In this document: positions 28,518 through 37,621 of the stretch, in pieces
Layout: every line of letters starts with the position of its first letter
Numbering within the stretch: the first letter of the stretch is position 1
NCBI RefSeq assembly: GCF_017377655.1
Contig: NZ_JAFREL010000060.1
Location: 1-64,000, forward strand
Source of the DNA: Candidatus Enterococcus ferrettii
Lineage (GTDB): Bacteria; Bacillota; Bacilli; Lactobacillales; Enterococcaceae
Reading direction: 5' to 3'
DNA: 64,000 nt
The notes under the pieces: generated by a model
Seen by the model: only the letters and a program-made list of their open reading frames with translations
What the model was told of the DNA's origin: nothing
Databases searched by the model: none
Program-made: the position numbers and the translations under genes

Positions 28518-31076
28518 GTGGGAATTTTAGTAAGCAGTCGAATGATACCACCAAAACTAAAAAGCAACCGAATCCCTCGAAAACAGCTGGTTAAAAAAAT
28601 TCAGGCAGGCTTTAACAAAAAAGTAACAGTTTTAGAAGCCGGAGCTGGCCATGGAAAAACGTTAGCTTTGCGACAGAGTATGGAAGCACTACCTAGTCAA
28701 AAATGGTGCTGGCTGAATTTAGCAGAAGATAGCAATCAACTCACTTTATTTTGGAGCTATGTTTTAGAAAGCTTGTCTGATTTTTTAGGAAATGAAAAAG
28801 AAGTTGCATTTGATAACTTTCAACGAAGTCTTCAAGAAGGGAATCTGACTTCGTTTGGGGTGTTTCTTTTGGAAATACTTCCCAAAAAGGATATCTATTT
28901 AGTGTTAGATGATTTTCACCATATTACAGATACGAAGTTGATTGCGTCAATTGATTCCTTTGTGGCAGCTATGCCGGATTATCTGCATTTACTTTTAGTT
29001 ACTCGTTATAAGCCAGCAATCTATCTGGGTCAGCTGCTGATTGAAAATGAGCTGCAGTATATTCAGGAATCTGACTTTTTGATTACGCCAACGGAAGCCA
29101 AAAGTGTAATGTTGGAAGTGGGCTGCGGTAATCTGTCAACAGAAATTCAAGATCAGCTAATCAGCAAGGCACAGGGATGGTTGGGTGGTTTGCAGCTGCT
29201 GCTTCTTTCTGGTGATTTTTCTCGAACCGTTGGAGCAGACACTTCAGAGAAAAAAATAGTTTTCGACTATTTGGCAAAAGAAATTTTGGACAAGCTTCCA
29301 AAAATTGAACAGAATTATTTGATTCATACATCCTATTACCCATTTGTATTTCCTGAGTTAAGCTGCAAGCTATTCCCTGAAATAAACTATGAAGAAATGC
29401 TGGAGAAGTTGCAGAAGCAGCATCTAATGATTAACCGTCTGGAAAATAAGGAAGCCAGCTACGTTTATCATCCGTTACTTCGTGATGTCTTAATTGAAGC
29501 TTTTATAAAGCAAGAAGCAGCTGAGATTGTTATTCAGAAAAAACAAGCGGCAGAAGTATTTTTGCAGCAGGGCTATTTCGATGAAGGGTTGTCTCTTTTA
29601 TTCGAGCTGGAAGATTATCAGCAGATTATGACTTTGTTGCTGGAAAGACCACAAAATCTGCGAACATCATTTTACATTCAGCAAGTACCTGATGACGCAG
29701 CAGTAGCAAATATTGATTTTGCCTTTCAGAAAATATTTTATTATTATACGATTTTGAACTATGAGAAGCTGGAGCAATTAATTTGTGCGTTGGAAGCAGC
29801 TTTTCCGGCGTTGCAAGAAGCTCACGTATTCAATGGGTTACTGGCACTTTTGGGGGTGGAGTTTATAGAGGTGGAAGATATCAGACTTTCACCCGTATTC
29901 CTGCACTCTTTACCCTTGAATGATGTATCCAAAGCATTTCTTTTCCTGCAAAATGCACTCTTTTTTTACTATAAAAATGAGTTTCAAGAGGCTATTCTTT
30001 TTGTAGAAGAAAGTCTGTCACTAAATAGAAAGGGTAAAAATCCCTTCATTAATTATTTTTGTGAAACTTTTTTGGCTCAAATTTATGAGGAGATTGGCGA
30101 CTTTCAACAAGGGTTGGTTTTGTTGGAGAGGACCTATGCCAAAATTGAACATATGAGCGCTGATGCAAGAGTGATGCGCAATTATCATTTGAGCTTCAAT
30201 TTGACCATTGCAGGTATCTATTTAAAGAAGATGGAATTGACTTCAGCCGAAAAAGCTCTGCAAGAAATAGCTCAGCAGCAACATCCTCACATTCGGGCCT
30301 CTTACCTCTACAATTATGCTGAACTGCATTATTTAAAGGGGGAAGAGGAAGAAGCTCTAGCCGCTGTTCAACAATTGGAGTTGACTGATTATTATCAAAG
30401 TTTGAGGATAAAAGCCGGATTGTGCCGTTATATGCTGAAAAGCCATCAATTATCTATTGGAAAACAAGAACAGTATCTCGAAGATTATGCTCAAATGAAT
30501 CAGCTTTCAATTAGTAATCGCTTATTTTACGGCATGCTGCTATTGGCGCGAAACAAACGATCCAAAGCACTGGAAATGGTCGATCAGGTCCTAGAAATTA
30601 GTCGCAGAGAACGAATTTATTATCGGATTATTGGAGCCGATTTGTTGAAAATTGATATTCTATTGCAAATGGAAAATTGTGAAGAACGAATTTTTCAGGA
30701 CTTGTATCATGAAGCGATTCACTACGGCAAAGAAAATAAAATCTTGTGTGAATTCTTTTTGTATAAAAAGGAATTAATGATTCTTTTCAATCGATTTGGC
30801 CATCGCATCTGTGAAAATTTTGAGCCAGATGAGTTGTTATTTCATGAAAAGATAAATAGACTAATCTGTCCTGAAGAGAAAACCTTTTTAAGTAAACGTG
30901 AACTAGAGGTATTGAGGGAATTGACCAAAGGACTGACCAATAAAGAAATATCTGCCCAACTTTTTATATCAATGGCCACAACAAAAACACACATTTTGAA
31001 TATCTATCGTAAACTTGGAGTGAGCTCTCGAGTTATGGCTGTAGAAAAAGCACGGCATTTAAAGCTCTTAGAATGA
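28518..31076 (+). CDS. Large LuxR-family (MalT-like) ATP-dependent transcriptional regulator
   Basis: An 852-residue signal-transducing STAND-type regulator. A P-loop NTPase domain begins with LEAGAGHGKT (about residues 36-45), with a Walker B-like YLVLDDFHH near 135. A long TPR-like helical sensor region covers residues 350-770, and a LuxR-type HTH ends the protein (LSKRELEVLRELTKGLTNKEIS, seen in parts, then KTHILNIYRKLGV). Such proteins oligomerise on ATP and ligand binding and activate promoters. GTG 28518 follows GGAGGG by 8 bases. It probably controls the adjoining ABC exporter; the inducer is unknown. Confidence 0.88.
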   Translation: MGILVSSRMIPPKLKSNRIPRKQLVKKIQAGFNKKVTVLEAGAGHGKTLALRQSMEALPSQKWCWLNLAEDSNQLTLFWSYVLESLSDFLGNEKEVAFDNFQRSLQEGNLTSFGVFLLEILPKKDIYLVLDDFHHITDTKLIASIDSFVAAMPDYLHLLLVTRYKPAIYLGQLLIENELQYIQESDFLITPTEAKSVMLEVGCGNLSTEIQDQLISKAQGWLGGLQLLLLSGDFSRTVGADTSEKKIVFDYLAKEILDKLPKIEQNYLIHTSYYPFVFPELSCKLFPEINYEEMLEKLQKQHLMINRLENKEASYVYHPLLRDVLIEAFIKQEAAEIVIQKKQAAEVFLQQGYFDEGLSLLFELEDYQQIMTLLLERPQNLRTSFYIQQVPDDAAVANIDFAFQKIFYYYTILNYEKLEQLICALEAAFPALQEAHVFNGLLALLGVEFIEVEDIRLSPVFLHSLPLNDVSKAFLFLQNALFFYYKNEFQEAILFVEESLSLNRKGKNPFINYFCETFLAQIYEEIGDFQQGLVLLERTYAKIEHMSADARVMRNYHLSFNLTIAGIYLKKMELTSAEKALQEIAQQQHPHIRASYLYNYAELHYLKGEEEEALAAVQQLELTDYYQSLRIKAGLCRYMLKSHQLSIGKQEQYLEDYAQMNQLSISNRLFYGMLLLARNKRSKALEMVDQVLEISRRERIYYRIIGADLLKIDILLQMENCEERIFQDLYHEAIHYGKENKILCEFFLYKKELMILFNRFGHRICENFEPDELLFHEKINRLICPEEKTFLSKRELEVLRELTKGLTNKEISAQLFISMATTKTHILNIYRKLGVSSRVMAVEKARHLKLLE

Positions 31077-31131
31077 AATTTAACAACAATCGAGAGTAAA
31101 ACCTGTTCACGATAGTTTGATATAGAAAAAA

Positions 31132-31149
31132 TTGATAACTAGCTATCAA
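31132..31149. promoter_or_regulatory. Palindrome upstream of cysK
   Basis: TTGATA and TATCAA arms around ACTAGC make an 18-base near-perfect palindrome, about 90 bases before the cysK start and upstream of a TACAAT (31183-31188) that may be the -10. It is an operator candidate; the regulator is unknown. Confidence 0.4.
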
Positions 31150-31234
31150 TAAAACCTATTATCTTGTTGAAATTGTACATGCTACAATAACCTCAATATT
31201 TGTTTAGACTTTAGTAGAGAAATGAGGGAGAAGC

Positions 31235-32167
31235 ATGGAAAAAATAGTTAACAATATTTTAGAATTAACTGGCAATACCCCGATTGTGAAATTGAATCAT
31301 ATAGTGCCAGAAGAAGCAGCAGATGTTTACGCAAAGCTGGAATTTTATAATCCAGCAGGTTCGGTAAAGGATCGGATTGCCGTAGCAATGATTGAGCAGG
31401 CCGAAAGAGATGGTCAGTTAAAATCCGGTGACACGATTATTGAACCTACATCAGGCAATACTGGAGTTGGTTTAGCTTTTGCTGGTGCTGCCAAAGGATA
31501 TCCAGTTGTGATCGTGCTGCCAGATACGTTCTCAATTGAACGCAGAAAATTGATTCAAGCTTACGGTGCAAAATTAGTTCTTACACCAGGAGCTGATGGA
31601 ATGAAAGGCGCCATTGCCAAAGCTGAAGCTTTAGCAAAAGAACATGGTTGGTTCTTGCCAATGCAATTTGATAATCCAGCAAATCCAGCCATTCACAAGC
31701 AAACTACAGGTAAAGAAATCGTTGACGCTTTTGGCTCTGACGGTTTGGATGCCTTCGTAGCAGGTGTTGGAACTGGTGGGACAGTGACTGGAGCTGGAGC
31801 AGCGGTGAAGGAAGCTTACCCGGAAATTAAGATCTTTGCAGTAGAGTCGGCAGAGTCACCAGTTTTATCAGGTGGACAACCGAGTCCTCACAAAATACAA
31901 GGGATTTCTGCTGGTTTTATACCAAGTATCTTAGATACTGAGATTTATCAGGAAATTTTACAAGTAACCAGTGATGATGCTATTCAGACGGCCCGTTCAG
32001 TTGCTCAAAAAGAAGCCATTCTAGTCGGAATTTCCAGTGGAGCTGCTATCAAAGGAGCCATAGAGGTAGCCAAACGATTGGGCAAAGGAAAGAAAGTGCT
32101 GGTAGTTGTTCCAGATAATGGCGAACGCTATCTTTCGACCGTGCTTTATGATTCACCAACTGAATAA
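31235..32167 (+). CDS. cysK: Cysteine synthase (O-acetylserine sulfhydrylase)
   Basis: A 310-residue PLP enzyme that makes cysteine from O-acetylserine and sulfide. The PLP lysine is Lys45 in NPAGSVKDR; the substrate loop is [10 protein letters not shown]; the phosphate loop is [21 protein letters not shown] precedes the ATG. It lies upstream of a Met T-box and metQ, so this locus handles sulfur amino acids. Some relatives act in methionine-to-cysteine conversion, which sequence alone does not exclude. Confidence 0.94.
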   Translation: MEKIVNNILELTGNTPIVKLNHIVPEEAADVYAKLEFYNPAGSVKDRIAVAMIEQAERDGQLKSGDTIIEPTSGNTGVGLAFAGAAKGYPVVIVLPDTFSIERRKLIQAYGAKLVLTPGADGMKGAIAKAEALAKEHGWFLPMQFDNPANPAIHKQTTGKEIVDAFGSDGLDAFVAGVGTGGTVTGAGAAVKEAYPEIKIFAVESAESPVLSGGQPSPHKIQGISAGFIPSILDTEIYQEILQVTSDDAIQTARSVAQKEAILVGISSGAAIKGAIEVAKRLGKGKKVLVVVPDNGERYLSTVLYDSPTE

Positions 32168-32189
32168 CCAAATGCAGTGAGAAGAAAAG

Positions 32190-32452
32190 TACATTTAAGT
32201 AAAAGTATCCAGAGAACCCCGGTATTCTGCGAAGGGGCAACGGCAATTAGATGGAAAATGGTCTTTGAGCAAGGACAGATAAGAGCAATCAAGTTTGTCA
32301 CGGGTGTGCCCGTTACAGTACCGCGGAATACGTCAAGGACAAGTTCTGGTTGAGCTTATTGCATAAAGCAATAAGAAACTTAGGTGGTAACACGGAAGCA
32401 GCAGCTTTCGTCCTAAATGTAGTGGATACATTTGAGACGAAGGCTGTTTTTT
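32190..32452 (+). promoter_or_regulatory. T-box riboswitch, probably methionine-specific, upstream of metQ
   Basis: The core T-box motif AGGTGGTAACACGG is at 32382-32395. The upstream region has stem I features: AGTA segments, an AGAGA bulge, and a GGAAA-ATG-G stretch in which ATG (32258-32260) is the candidate specifier. The terminator pairs 32402-32412 with 32436-32446 and ends in six T. Uncharged tRNA-Met would stabilise the antiterminator and switch on metQ. Confidence 0.88.
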
Positions 32453-32477
32453 ATTTAAAAAAATGGAGGAAGATAGA

Positions 32478-33296
32478 ATGAAAAAGTTTTTTTGGTTTGT
32501 TATTGCAGCAGTTTTAACGGTAGGATTGGCCGCTTGCGGTAAAGGGAATAGTGCGGATGAGAATCAGACTTTAGTCGTGGGAACGCTGCCGACTCCGCAT
32601 GGAGAAATTTTAGAGCATGTGAAGCCATTATTGAAAGAGAAAGGCGTAACCTTAGAAATAACTAATTTTGATGACTACATTTTGCCTAATAAGGCTTTAG
32701 CCGATGGTGAAGTGGATGTCAATTATTTCCAGCATAAACCTTTTTTTAATAAGGCAGTAAAAGAAAATGATTATGATTTTAAAGACGTAGGGGCGGTTCA
32801 CGTAGAACCAATGGGGCTTTATTCAAAGAAGCTTAAGGATATCAAAGATTTAGCTGACGGTTCTACAATTATTACTTCAAATTCAGTTTCCGACTGGGGG
32901 CGTATCCTCACTATCTTGCAAGAGGCGGACTTGATTACTATCAAAGATGGTACAAATTTGGAGACGGCTAGCTTTGAAGATATTGATCAAAATCCCAAAA
33001 ATTTGAAGTTTGATCATTCCATTGATCCAGCTTTGTTGGCAACAACTTATAATAATGAAGAAGGAGATTTGGTTGCAATCAATGCTAATTTTGCTTATGG
33101 TATAGGGCTGAATCCAGTGAAGGATTCTTTGCTGCTAGAAAATGATAATTCTCCTTATGGTAATATTTTGGCCGTTCGTTCAGAAGATGCTGAAGACCCA
33201 AGAGTTAAAAAATTGGTTGACGTTTTGCACGATAAGGATGTTCAGGAATGGATTTTAAATGAGTGGGGAGGTTCAGTAAAACCGGTAGATAACTAA
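32478..33296 (+). CDS. metQ: MetQ-like methionine-binding lipoprotein
   Basis: A 272-residue NlpA/MetQ-family substrate-binding lipoprotein. The signal peptide ends in the lipobox LAAC with Cys20. The mature part shows TLPTPHGEILEHVKP and the aromatic ligand region VDVNYFQHKPF typical of MetQ. ATG 32478 follows GGAGGA by 7 bases. The ATPase (metN) and permease (metP) genes are not adjacent, so this copy must use transporter parts encoded elsewhere. The Met T-box supports methionine as ligand. Confidence 0.9.
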   Translation: MKKFFWFVIAAVLTVGLAACGKGNSADENQTLVVGTLPTPHGEILEHVKPLLKEKGVTLEITNFDDYILPNKALADGEVDVNYFQHKPFFNKAVKENDYDFKDVGAVHVEPMGLYSKKLKDIKDLADGSTIITSNSVSDWGRILTILQEADLITIKDGTNLETASFEDIDQNPKNLKFDHSIDPALLATTYNNEEGDLVAINANFAYGIGLNPVKDSLLLENDNSPYGNILAVRSEDAEDPRVKKLVDVLHDKDVQEWILNEWGGSVKPVDN

Positions 33297-33378
33297 GATA
33301 TATTTTGCATTCACCAAGCAAACGATTCAGTAGAATTACTGACTACTTTAATCGTGGAATAGAAAAGAAATAATGATC

Positions 33379-33428
33379 ACACCAAAAGTGTTAGATGAAT
33401 TAATTTTCGACACTTTTGGTGTAGTTTT
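33379..33428 (+). terminator. Hairpin terminator after metQ
   Basis: ACACCAAAAGTGT (33379-33391) pairs perfectly with ACACTTTTGGTGT (33410-33422) over 13 bases; the following AGTTTTG tract is a weak T run. Confidence 0.7.
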
Positions 33429-33753
33429 GTTACTTTAACTCACTATAAAAAGAATGAATATTGTTGTAAAGTACAATAAAACATAGCGGATTCCCCCAAA
33501 AATGTCTCAATTCCAACGTAATAAATACTGTAAATTCCTCACAATAAGAAATCAAAAGCAGATTTTTTGCCAAAAACAAGATAAAAGTCTAAGCTATATT
33601 TAAGCATGCATGTTATCAAAAAGGTACTGAACTGGTAATGAACAGAAAAGACGGGTCCCTGGTTATAGACAAATAATTGGATTTTTCTAATTAGAAATTA
33701 TCGCTGGCAAAGAAACAAACTGCAGGTATTTTAAGAAAATTATTGAGAGAATC

Positions 33754-33773
33754 ATCGAACTTTTATGTTCGAT
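33754..33773. promoter_or_regulatory. Palindrome before the GlsB-like gene
   Basis: ATCGAAC (33754-33760) and GTTCGAT (33767-33773) are perfect 7-base arms around TTTTAT. It lies 26 bases before the start codon. It could be an operator or an mRNA hairpin. Confidence 0.45.
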
Positions 33774-33799
33774 AAAGTAAAAGAAAGTGAGTGGTAAAA

Positions 33800-34039
33800 A
33801 TGATTTGGTCATTAATAGTAGGCGGTGTAATTGGTGCTATCGCTGGAGCAATTACTAGTAAGGGAGCATCAATGGGAATCATTGCAAATGTTGTCGCTGG
33901 ATTAATTGGTTCTTGGTTAGGACAAGCGCTATTTGGCAGCTGGGGTCCAGCTTTAGCTGGCATGGCAATTATTCCATCAATCGTTGGAGCTGTTATCTTA
34001 GTTGCGGTTGTCTCCTTCTTCTTTGGAAGAAATAAGTAA
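33800..34039 (+). CDS. GlsB/YeaQ/YmgE-family stress-response membrane protein
   Basis: A 79-residue, glycine-rich, very hydrophobic protein with three predicted transmembrane helices (about 2-22, 26-48 and 52-76). The GxxxG-rich pattern (VGGVIGAIAGAI, GLIGSWLGQALFG) matches transglycosylase-associated small proteins linked to envelope stress; the biochemical role is unknown. ATG 33800 is preferred over GTG 33791, which has no ribosome binding site at a fitting distance. Stand-alone gene. Confidence 0.82.
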   Translation: MIWSLIVGGVIGAIAGAITSKGASMGIIANVVAGLIGSWLGQALFGSWGPALAGMAIIPSIVGAVILVAVVSFFFGRNK

Positions 34040-34104
34040 AACTAACTAACAATTGTATACACAGATAGGGCAAAAAAAATTTCCAAGAGAAACTATTGAC
34101 TTAG
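34040..34104. other. Start of a degraded intergenic region (34040-34602)
   Basis: The whole gap to the next gene holds no intact gene: it contains a translated fragment with a stop (34105-34266), a 32-codon tail-like frame (34413-34511) without a ribosome binding site, and a strong terminator. This looks like the remains of one or two small genes. Confidence 0.45.
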
Positions 34105-34266
34105 CTAATAGGTGATATTCCTAATTTTGTCCCTGCTAAATATTTGCAGGATTTAATTGGGCAAGGATAGACTGAAATACGTGATTTTTACCAAGGTTGG
34201 AGCTTTGATTGTAAAGAAAATACAGAGATATATTGTGATACTTTATTGTGGGGAAAACTAGTTTAA
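34105..34266 (+). pseudogene. Degraded small gene fragment with an internal stop
   Basis: One frame reads LIGDIPNFVPAKYLQDLIGQG, a TAG at 34168-34170, then TEIRDFYQGWSFDCKENT and LLWGKLV before TAA. The composition (Trp, Phe, Asp) is protein-like on both sides of the stop. No start codon with a ribosome binding site is seen. The family is not recognised; an immunity-type protein is possible but unproven. Confidence 0.35.
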
Positions 34267-34496
34267 GCACTAAATTGGCATCTCTAACATGTTATCTAAC
34301 CTTTAATGAAAGCATGGATATAGTCTACGACTTGTATCATTTTTTGAAAGTGAATAGAGGGACGATGGAAATGTATCTCTTTAGGTTTAAAAAGTGAGTA
34401 TCAATAGTACAAATGAATAAATGTGGGGAAGAAGATACTCATATTACAGGAAATACTATTGAAAATGCTTGCTCACTAAAGGGATTAATTGAGAAA

Positions 34497-34542
34497 GACA
34501 CGAAGATTTGAACGAAAGTTCAAATTTTCGTGTCTTTTTTTT
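34497..34542 (+). terminator. Strong terminator with no intact upstream gene
   Basis: GACACGAAGATTTGAAC (34497-34513) pairs with GTTCAAATTTTCGTGTC (34518-34534) with one mismatch, then eight T. The intact gene before it ends 460 bases upstream, so it probably served the decayed gene(s). Confidence 0.85.
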
Positions 34543-34602
34543 AAGGTTAAAATTTTTGGTGTTAAATAATTATCCAACTTAAAAAAGAGATTGATCAGTG
34601 AA

Positions 34603-35442
34603 TCAATAAGACAATAGCTGTTCAAGCATATGGTGAATTCCATCGTCATTGTTAGATCGTGTGATGTGATCAGCTGCTGCCTTTAATTCAGGAACAGCAT
34701 TCTCCATAGCAATACCTTTACCGGCATACTGAACTAAGGAGATATCGTTGTGACCATCACCGAAGGCTGCAATATTTTCAGAGGAAATTCCCATAGGAAG
34801 CAAAACTGTATCTAATGCTTTCGCTTTATCAATCCCCTTAGCCGTGAATTCAAAATAGAAGTCAGCCGTAAAGACACAATTCAACAAATTTTTAAAGGGG
34901 GCCATCATCTCTTGATGATGCGCCGATAGATACTCTGGTTCACCAGCGGTCAGAATTTTACTGATGGGCTCATTTAAAAAAGCTGCTAGATCTGTGATCT
35001 CGCAAAGCTTGTAGTTGCCTCCACGTGATTCGTATTCGATAATGTTCAATTTGGTTCCTTTATATGTAACATCACAATTATAAACATCGTTAACATACAT
35101 ATAGTCATCCTTGTCAATCATTGGTTTCACATCAAACTTTTTCATGTGCTCCAACACAGCTTTGCCTTCCTCTACAGTCATTGATTGATCAAAAAGCACG
35201 TTACTTGTCTGACAATCAATAACTTTAGCACCATTGTAGGAAACCAGCAGGCCATGGTGTTTCTTCATTTCAAGTTCTTCAGCGAAACCTAGCATACCTG
35301 ATGTAGGACGTCCTGAAGCCAAAATGAGCTTGATTCCCTTTTGCTGTGCATTGATTAGGGTATTTTTAGTTGCTAGTGGAATCTTTTTTTTATCATTTAA
35401 CAAAGTTCCATCAATATCTAAGACGATTGCTTTTATGGTCAT
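34603..35442 (-). CDS. Cof-type HAD-superfamily phosphatase
   Basis: A 279-residue YidA-like sugar/cofactor phosphatase. HAD motif I is LDIDGTLL (nucleophile Asp near residue 9), motif II is ILASGRPTSG, and motif IV is AFGDGHNDISL. The C2-type cap lies between residues 85 and 195. GGGAGG-like ribosome binding site precedes ATG 35442. Substrates of this family are broad; none is implied by the neighbours. Confidence 0.92.
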   Translation of the reverse strand: MTIKAIVLDIDGTLLNDKKKIPLATKNTLINAQQKGIKLILASGRPTSGMLGFAEELEMKKHHGLLVSYNGAKVIDCQTSNVLFDQSMTVEEGKAVLEHMKKFDVKPMIDKDDYMYVNDVYNCDVTYKGTKLNIIEYESRGGNYKLCEITDLAAFLNEPISKILTAGEPEYLSAHHQEMMAPFKNLLNCVFTADFYFEFTAKGIDKAKALDTVLLPMGISSENIAAFGDGHNDISLVQYAGKGIAMENAVPELKAAADHITRSNNDDGIHHMLEQLLSY

Positions 35443-35558
35443 TAGTTTTCCTCCCTTTTGCTAAAAGTATAACAATAATGGAGGCTGATTTTACGCGTGA
35501 AGGACATTTTGAAAAAATTTTTTCAGAGATAAGCAACTGATAAAGCTTTATGAAACGT

Positions 35559-36410
35559 TTATCTCAATTCCTTGTTCATTTTCTGATAATTGGTGATTTT
35601 GAAATGAACGTTCTTCTCATGCTGGTGATTAAAGTAGACAGCGTATAAAGTATCAAAGACCATTAATAAAGACATTCTGGTCGAAAATGAAGAGACTTTA
35701 TCATAATGATTTTCAATGGAAGCCATATAAATTTTGTAGTCTGCGTATTTAGCAAGAGGATTATCTTGAACAGAAGTAATTAAAACCATCGGAATCTGAT
35801 TTTCATGAAGTATTTTAACGACGCCATTAAGCGTTTGTCCCCGACCTCCGTAAGAAACCACGATAGCAAGATGTTCTGAATCGCTATTAGCTGCTGACAA
35901 GCGTTGTATATAGTCTTCTTCAGGAACATTAACTAAAATCCCAATCTCTTGCATTTGAAATTTAAAATTTTGGGCAAAGAATAGATTAGCTGATGCAGCA
36001 TATACATCAATGATTTTTGCTTTTAGCAAGGCCTGACTGACAGTGGCTAGTTCTTCAGGATCAGAAAAACTCAACGTTTCATCAATGGTACGTTTATAAA
36101 TCTTTCCTAAATTCTCAGTAATTTGAAAAGGAGTATCGGATTCTAAAATAGGATAGTCGTAATCAATATCTACTGATAATTGCGTTTCCTTTAGTGATGA
36201 GACTAATTCGACTTTTAACTCCCCCATGCCTGTTAGTTCTAGCTTGTTGATAAACCGATAAAGAGCTGCGACTGAAACAAATGCAGCATCCGCCAGTTCT
36301 TGTGCCCGAAAGGTTAACGTTTTTGTAGGGTTGGATAGAATATAATTTACAAGTGCTTTTTCATTATTGGTTAGATTATTCATTTCAGCGAATTTTTTGA
36401 ATAGGTTCAT
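35559..36410 (-). CDS. RpiR/MurR-family transcriptional regulator
   Basis: A 283-residue regulator with an N-terminal HTH (residues 1-75: ALVNYILSNPTKTLTFRAQELADAAFVS, seen in parts) and a C-terminal SIS sugar-phosphate-binding domain (IDVYAASANLFFAQNF, then AIVVSYGGRGQTLNGV). These proteins respond to a phosphosugar. No sugar operon is adjacent, so its target is not evident; the HAD phosphatase next to it on the same strand is a possible functional partner. AGGAGAATT precedes the ATG. Confidence 0.88.
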   Translation of the reverse strand: MNLFKKFAEMNNLTNNEKALVNYILSNPTKTLTFRAQELADAAFVSVAALYRFINKLELTGMGELKVELVSSLKETQLSVDIDYDYPILESDTPFQITENLGKIYKRTIDETLSFSDPEELATVSQALLKAKIIDVYAASANLFFAQNFKFQMQEIGILVNVPEEDYIQRLSAANSDSEHLAIVVSYGGRGQTLNGVVKILHENQIPMVLITSVQDNPLAKYADYKIYMASIENHYDKVSSFSTRMSLLMVFDTLYAVYFNHQHEKNVHFKITNYQKMNKELR

Positions 36411-36683
36411 AAGAATTCTCCTCTAGTTAAAAACAAATGATTGTAAGTGAATTATAACACGAGATCAAATGTCAATTCATAGCTGTGGACTCTAAAATGA
36501 ACTATATATGGCAAAAATAAAATACTTTAGACTGGGAATTTTCCGCGTTCAGTCGATTTTGATCTAAATAGTTCCTTTTTTGAAATTTCATCTCAGAGTG
36601 GAAAAACTGCCTTTAGAATTTCTAAGAATACGTTCTCTTTTTATTGTGGAGCGTATCAAAAAGAAAATTTTAGGAGGTGAATT

Positions 36684-37124
36684 TTGTTTGTACCCAGGAA
36701 TGAGAAAAAGCTATACAGAAAAGGGTATAAGCAAAACAACAGTATGAAAAATATCCACAAAATCGTTCAGCAGTATGGATGGAAATTGGAGGTGAGCTGG
36801 TATGCATTCGAAGAAGGAGGCTATTTTGTTTATTTGACTCCCTATAAAAGACAGCCCAGTGATTTCACTGGCTTAACTCATTTGTCCAGTTCATTATCTC
36901 TGGAAGCTAAGCAAATTTACTACTTCATTCAAAAGGATGGCGCTTGGTTGCCGGTAGTTTATGCTGAGACGTTAGATGAGGGTGTAGTTATGTTGGAACA
37001 GAAGTTAGAAGGAGTAGTGACTAAAGAATGGTTAGATCGGGTACAGCAAGCATATGACGATATTTTACTTCTATTTAAAGAAACGAGAGCAGCAAAAGAA
37101 GACCAAGAAAAAGATTCGCTGTAG
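36684..37124 (+). CDS. Hypothetical protein
   Basis: A 146-residue soluble protein I do not recognise. TTG 36684 is chosen since a full AGGAGGTGA (36672-36680) lies 6 bases from it by its GGAGG core; the first internal ATG (36744) has none. The N-terminus is basic, followed by a mixed alpha/beta core with aromatic residues (WKLEVSWYAFEEGGYFVYLTP) and a charged C-terminal helix. No signal peptide or membrane helix is seen. Downstream lies a terminator-like hairpin. Confidence 0.65.
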   Translation: MFVPRNEKKLYRKGYKQNNSMKNIHKIVQQYGWKLEVSWYAFEEGGYFVYLTPYKRQPSDFTGLTHLSSSLSLEAKQIYYFIQKDGAWLPVVYAETLDEGVVMLEQKLEGVVTKEWLDRVQQAYDDILLLFKETRAAKEDQEKDSL

Positions 37125-37157
37125 ATAGCAACTATTCTGTAGCGAGTTAATCGGATT

Positions 37158-37190
37158 AGCAGCAGCTTTTTTTTTAGGTTGCTGCTTTTT
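37158..37190 (+). terminator. Terminator-like hairpin after the hypothetical gene
   Basis: AGCAGCA (37158-37164) and TGCTGCT (37180-37186) form the stem, and T runs lie both in the loop and after it. Confidence 0.6.
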
Positions 37191-37621
37191 GCGTATTGAA
37201 ATAAAAAGGATGAAATGACCTATAAACCACTTAAGCAACTAGCGTGAATAGACTCAATTTTGATCATATAGTTTAGTTTAACGTGACATATTAACTATTC
37301 TAGTTACAAAGCGTAAAGAAACCACTCCCTGCGATGAAAAGTTTGTTTTGTTCTTTTCGCTTAGGAGAAGAGAATTTCTTAAAATTTTGGCTTCTTAGCT
37401 TATGGTTTCGTTAAGCAATTATTTAGCATTATTCTCTTTTTCTTCTAACAATCTTATCCCTTGTATAATATCTCTCAGCTATAGTTAATTCATAAGTAAG
37501 TTGTGGATGAAATTGGTATTTATACTCTCTATGGTACCTATAACGATCGTTTGTTTCATACTTTTTGGAGCTGCTGGTTCGATTCCAGCCGTCCACTTTC
37601 ATAAAAATAGGAGGGATTATA
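37191..37621. other. Intergenic stretch with a tRNA-like T-arm
   Basis: No gene with a ribosome binding site is seen. The notable part is the tRNA-like element at 37503-37597, described separately. Confidence 0.45.
37503..37597 (+). other. tRNA-like element: T-arm plus matching acceptor stem (possible decayed tRNA or attachment site)
   Basis: GCTGG-TTCGATT-CCAGC (37573-37589) is a perfect T-arm with the invariant loop bases. The next seven bases CGTCCAC (37590-37596) can pair with GTGGATG (37503-37509) through one G-T pair, as an acceptor stem would. The bases between do not fold into recognisable D and anticodon arms and there is no CCA. It may be a tRNA remnant, a scar of integration, or chance. 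Confidence 0.3.

Larger units (their letters stand above)
33297..33799. other. Intergenic region after metQ
   Basis: No gene is seen. It contains the metQ terminator (33379-33428) and, at its end, a 20-base palindrome before the small membrane protein gene. Confidence 0.5.
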
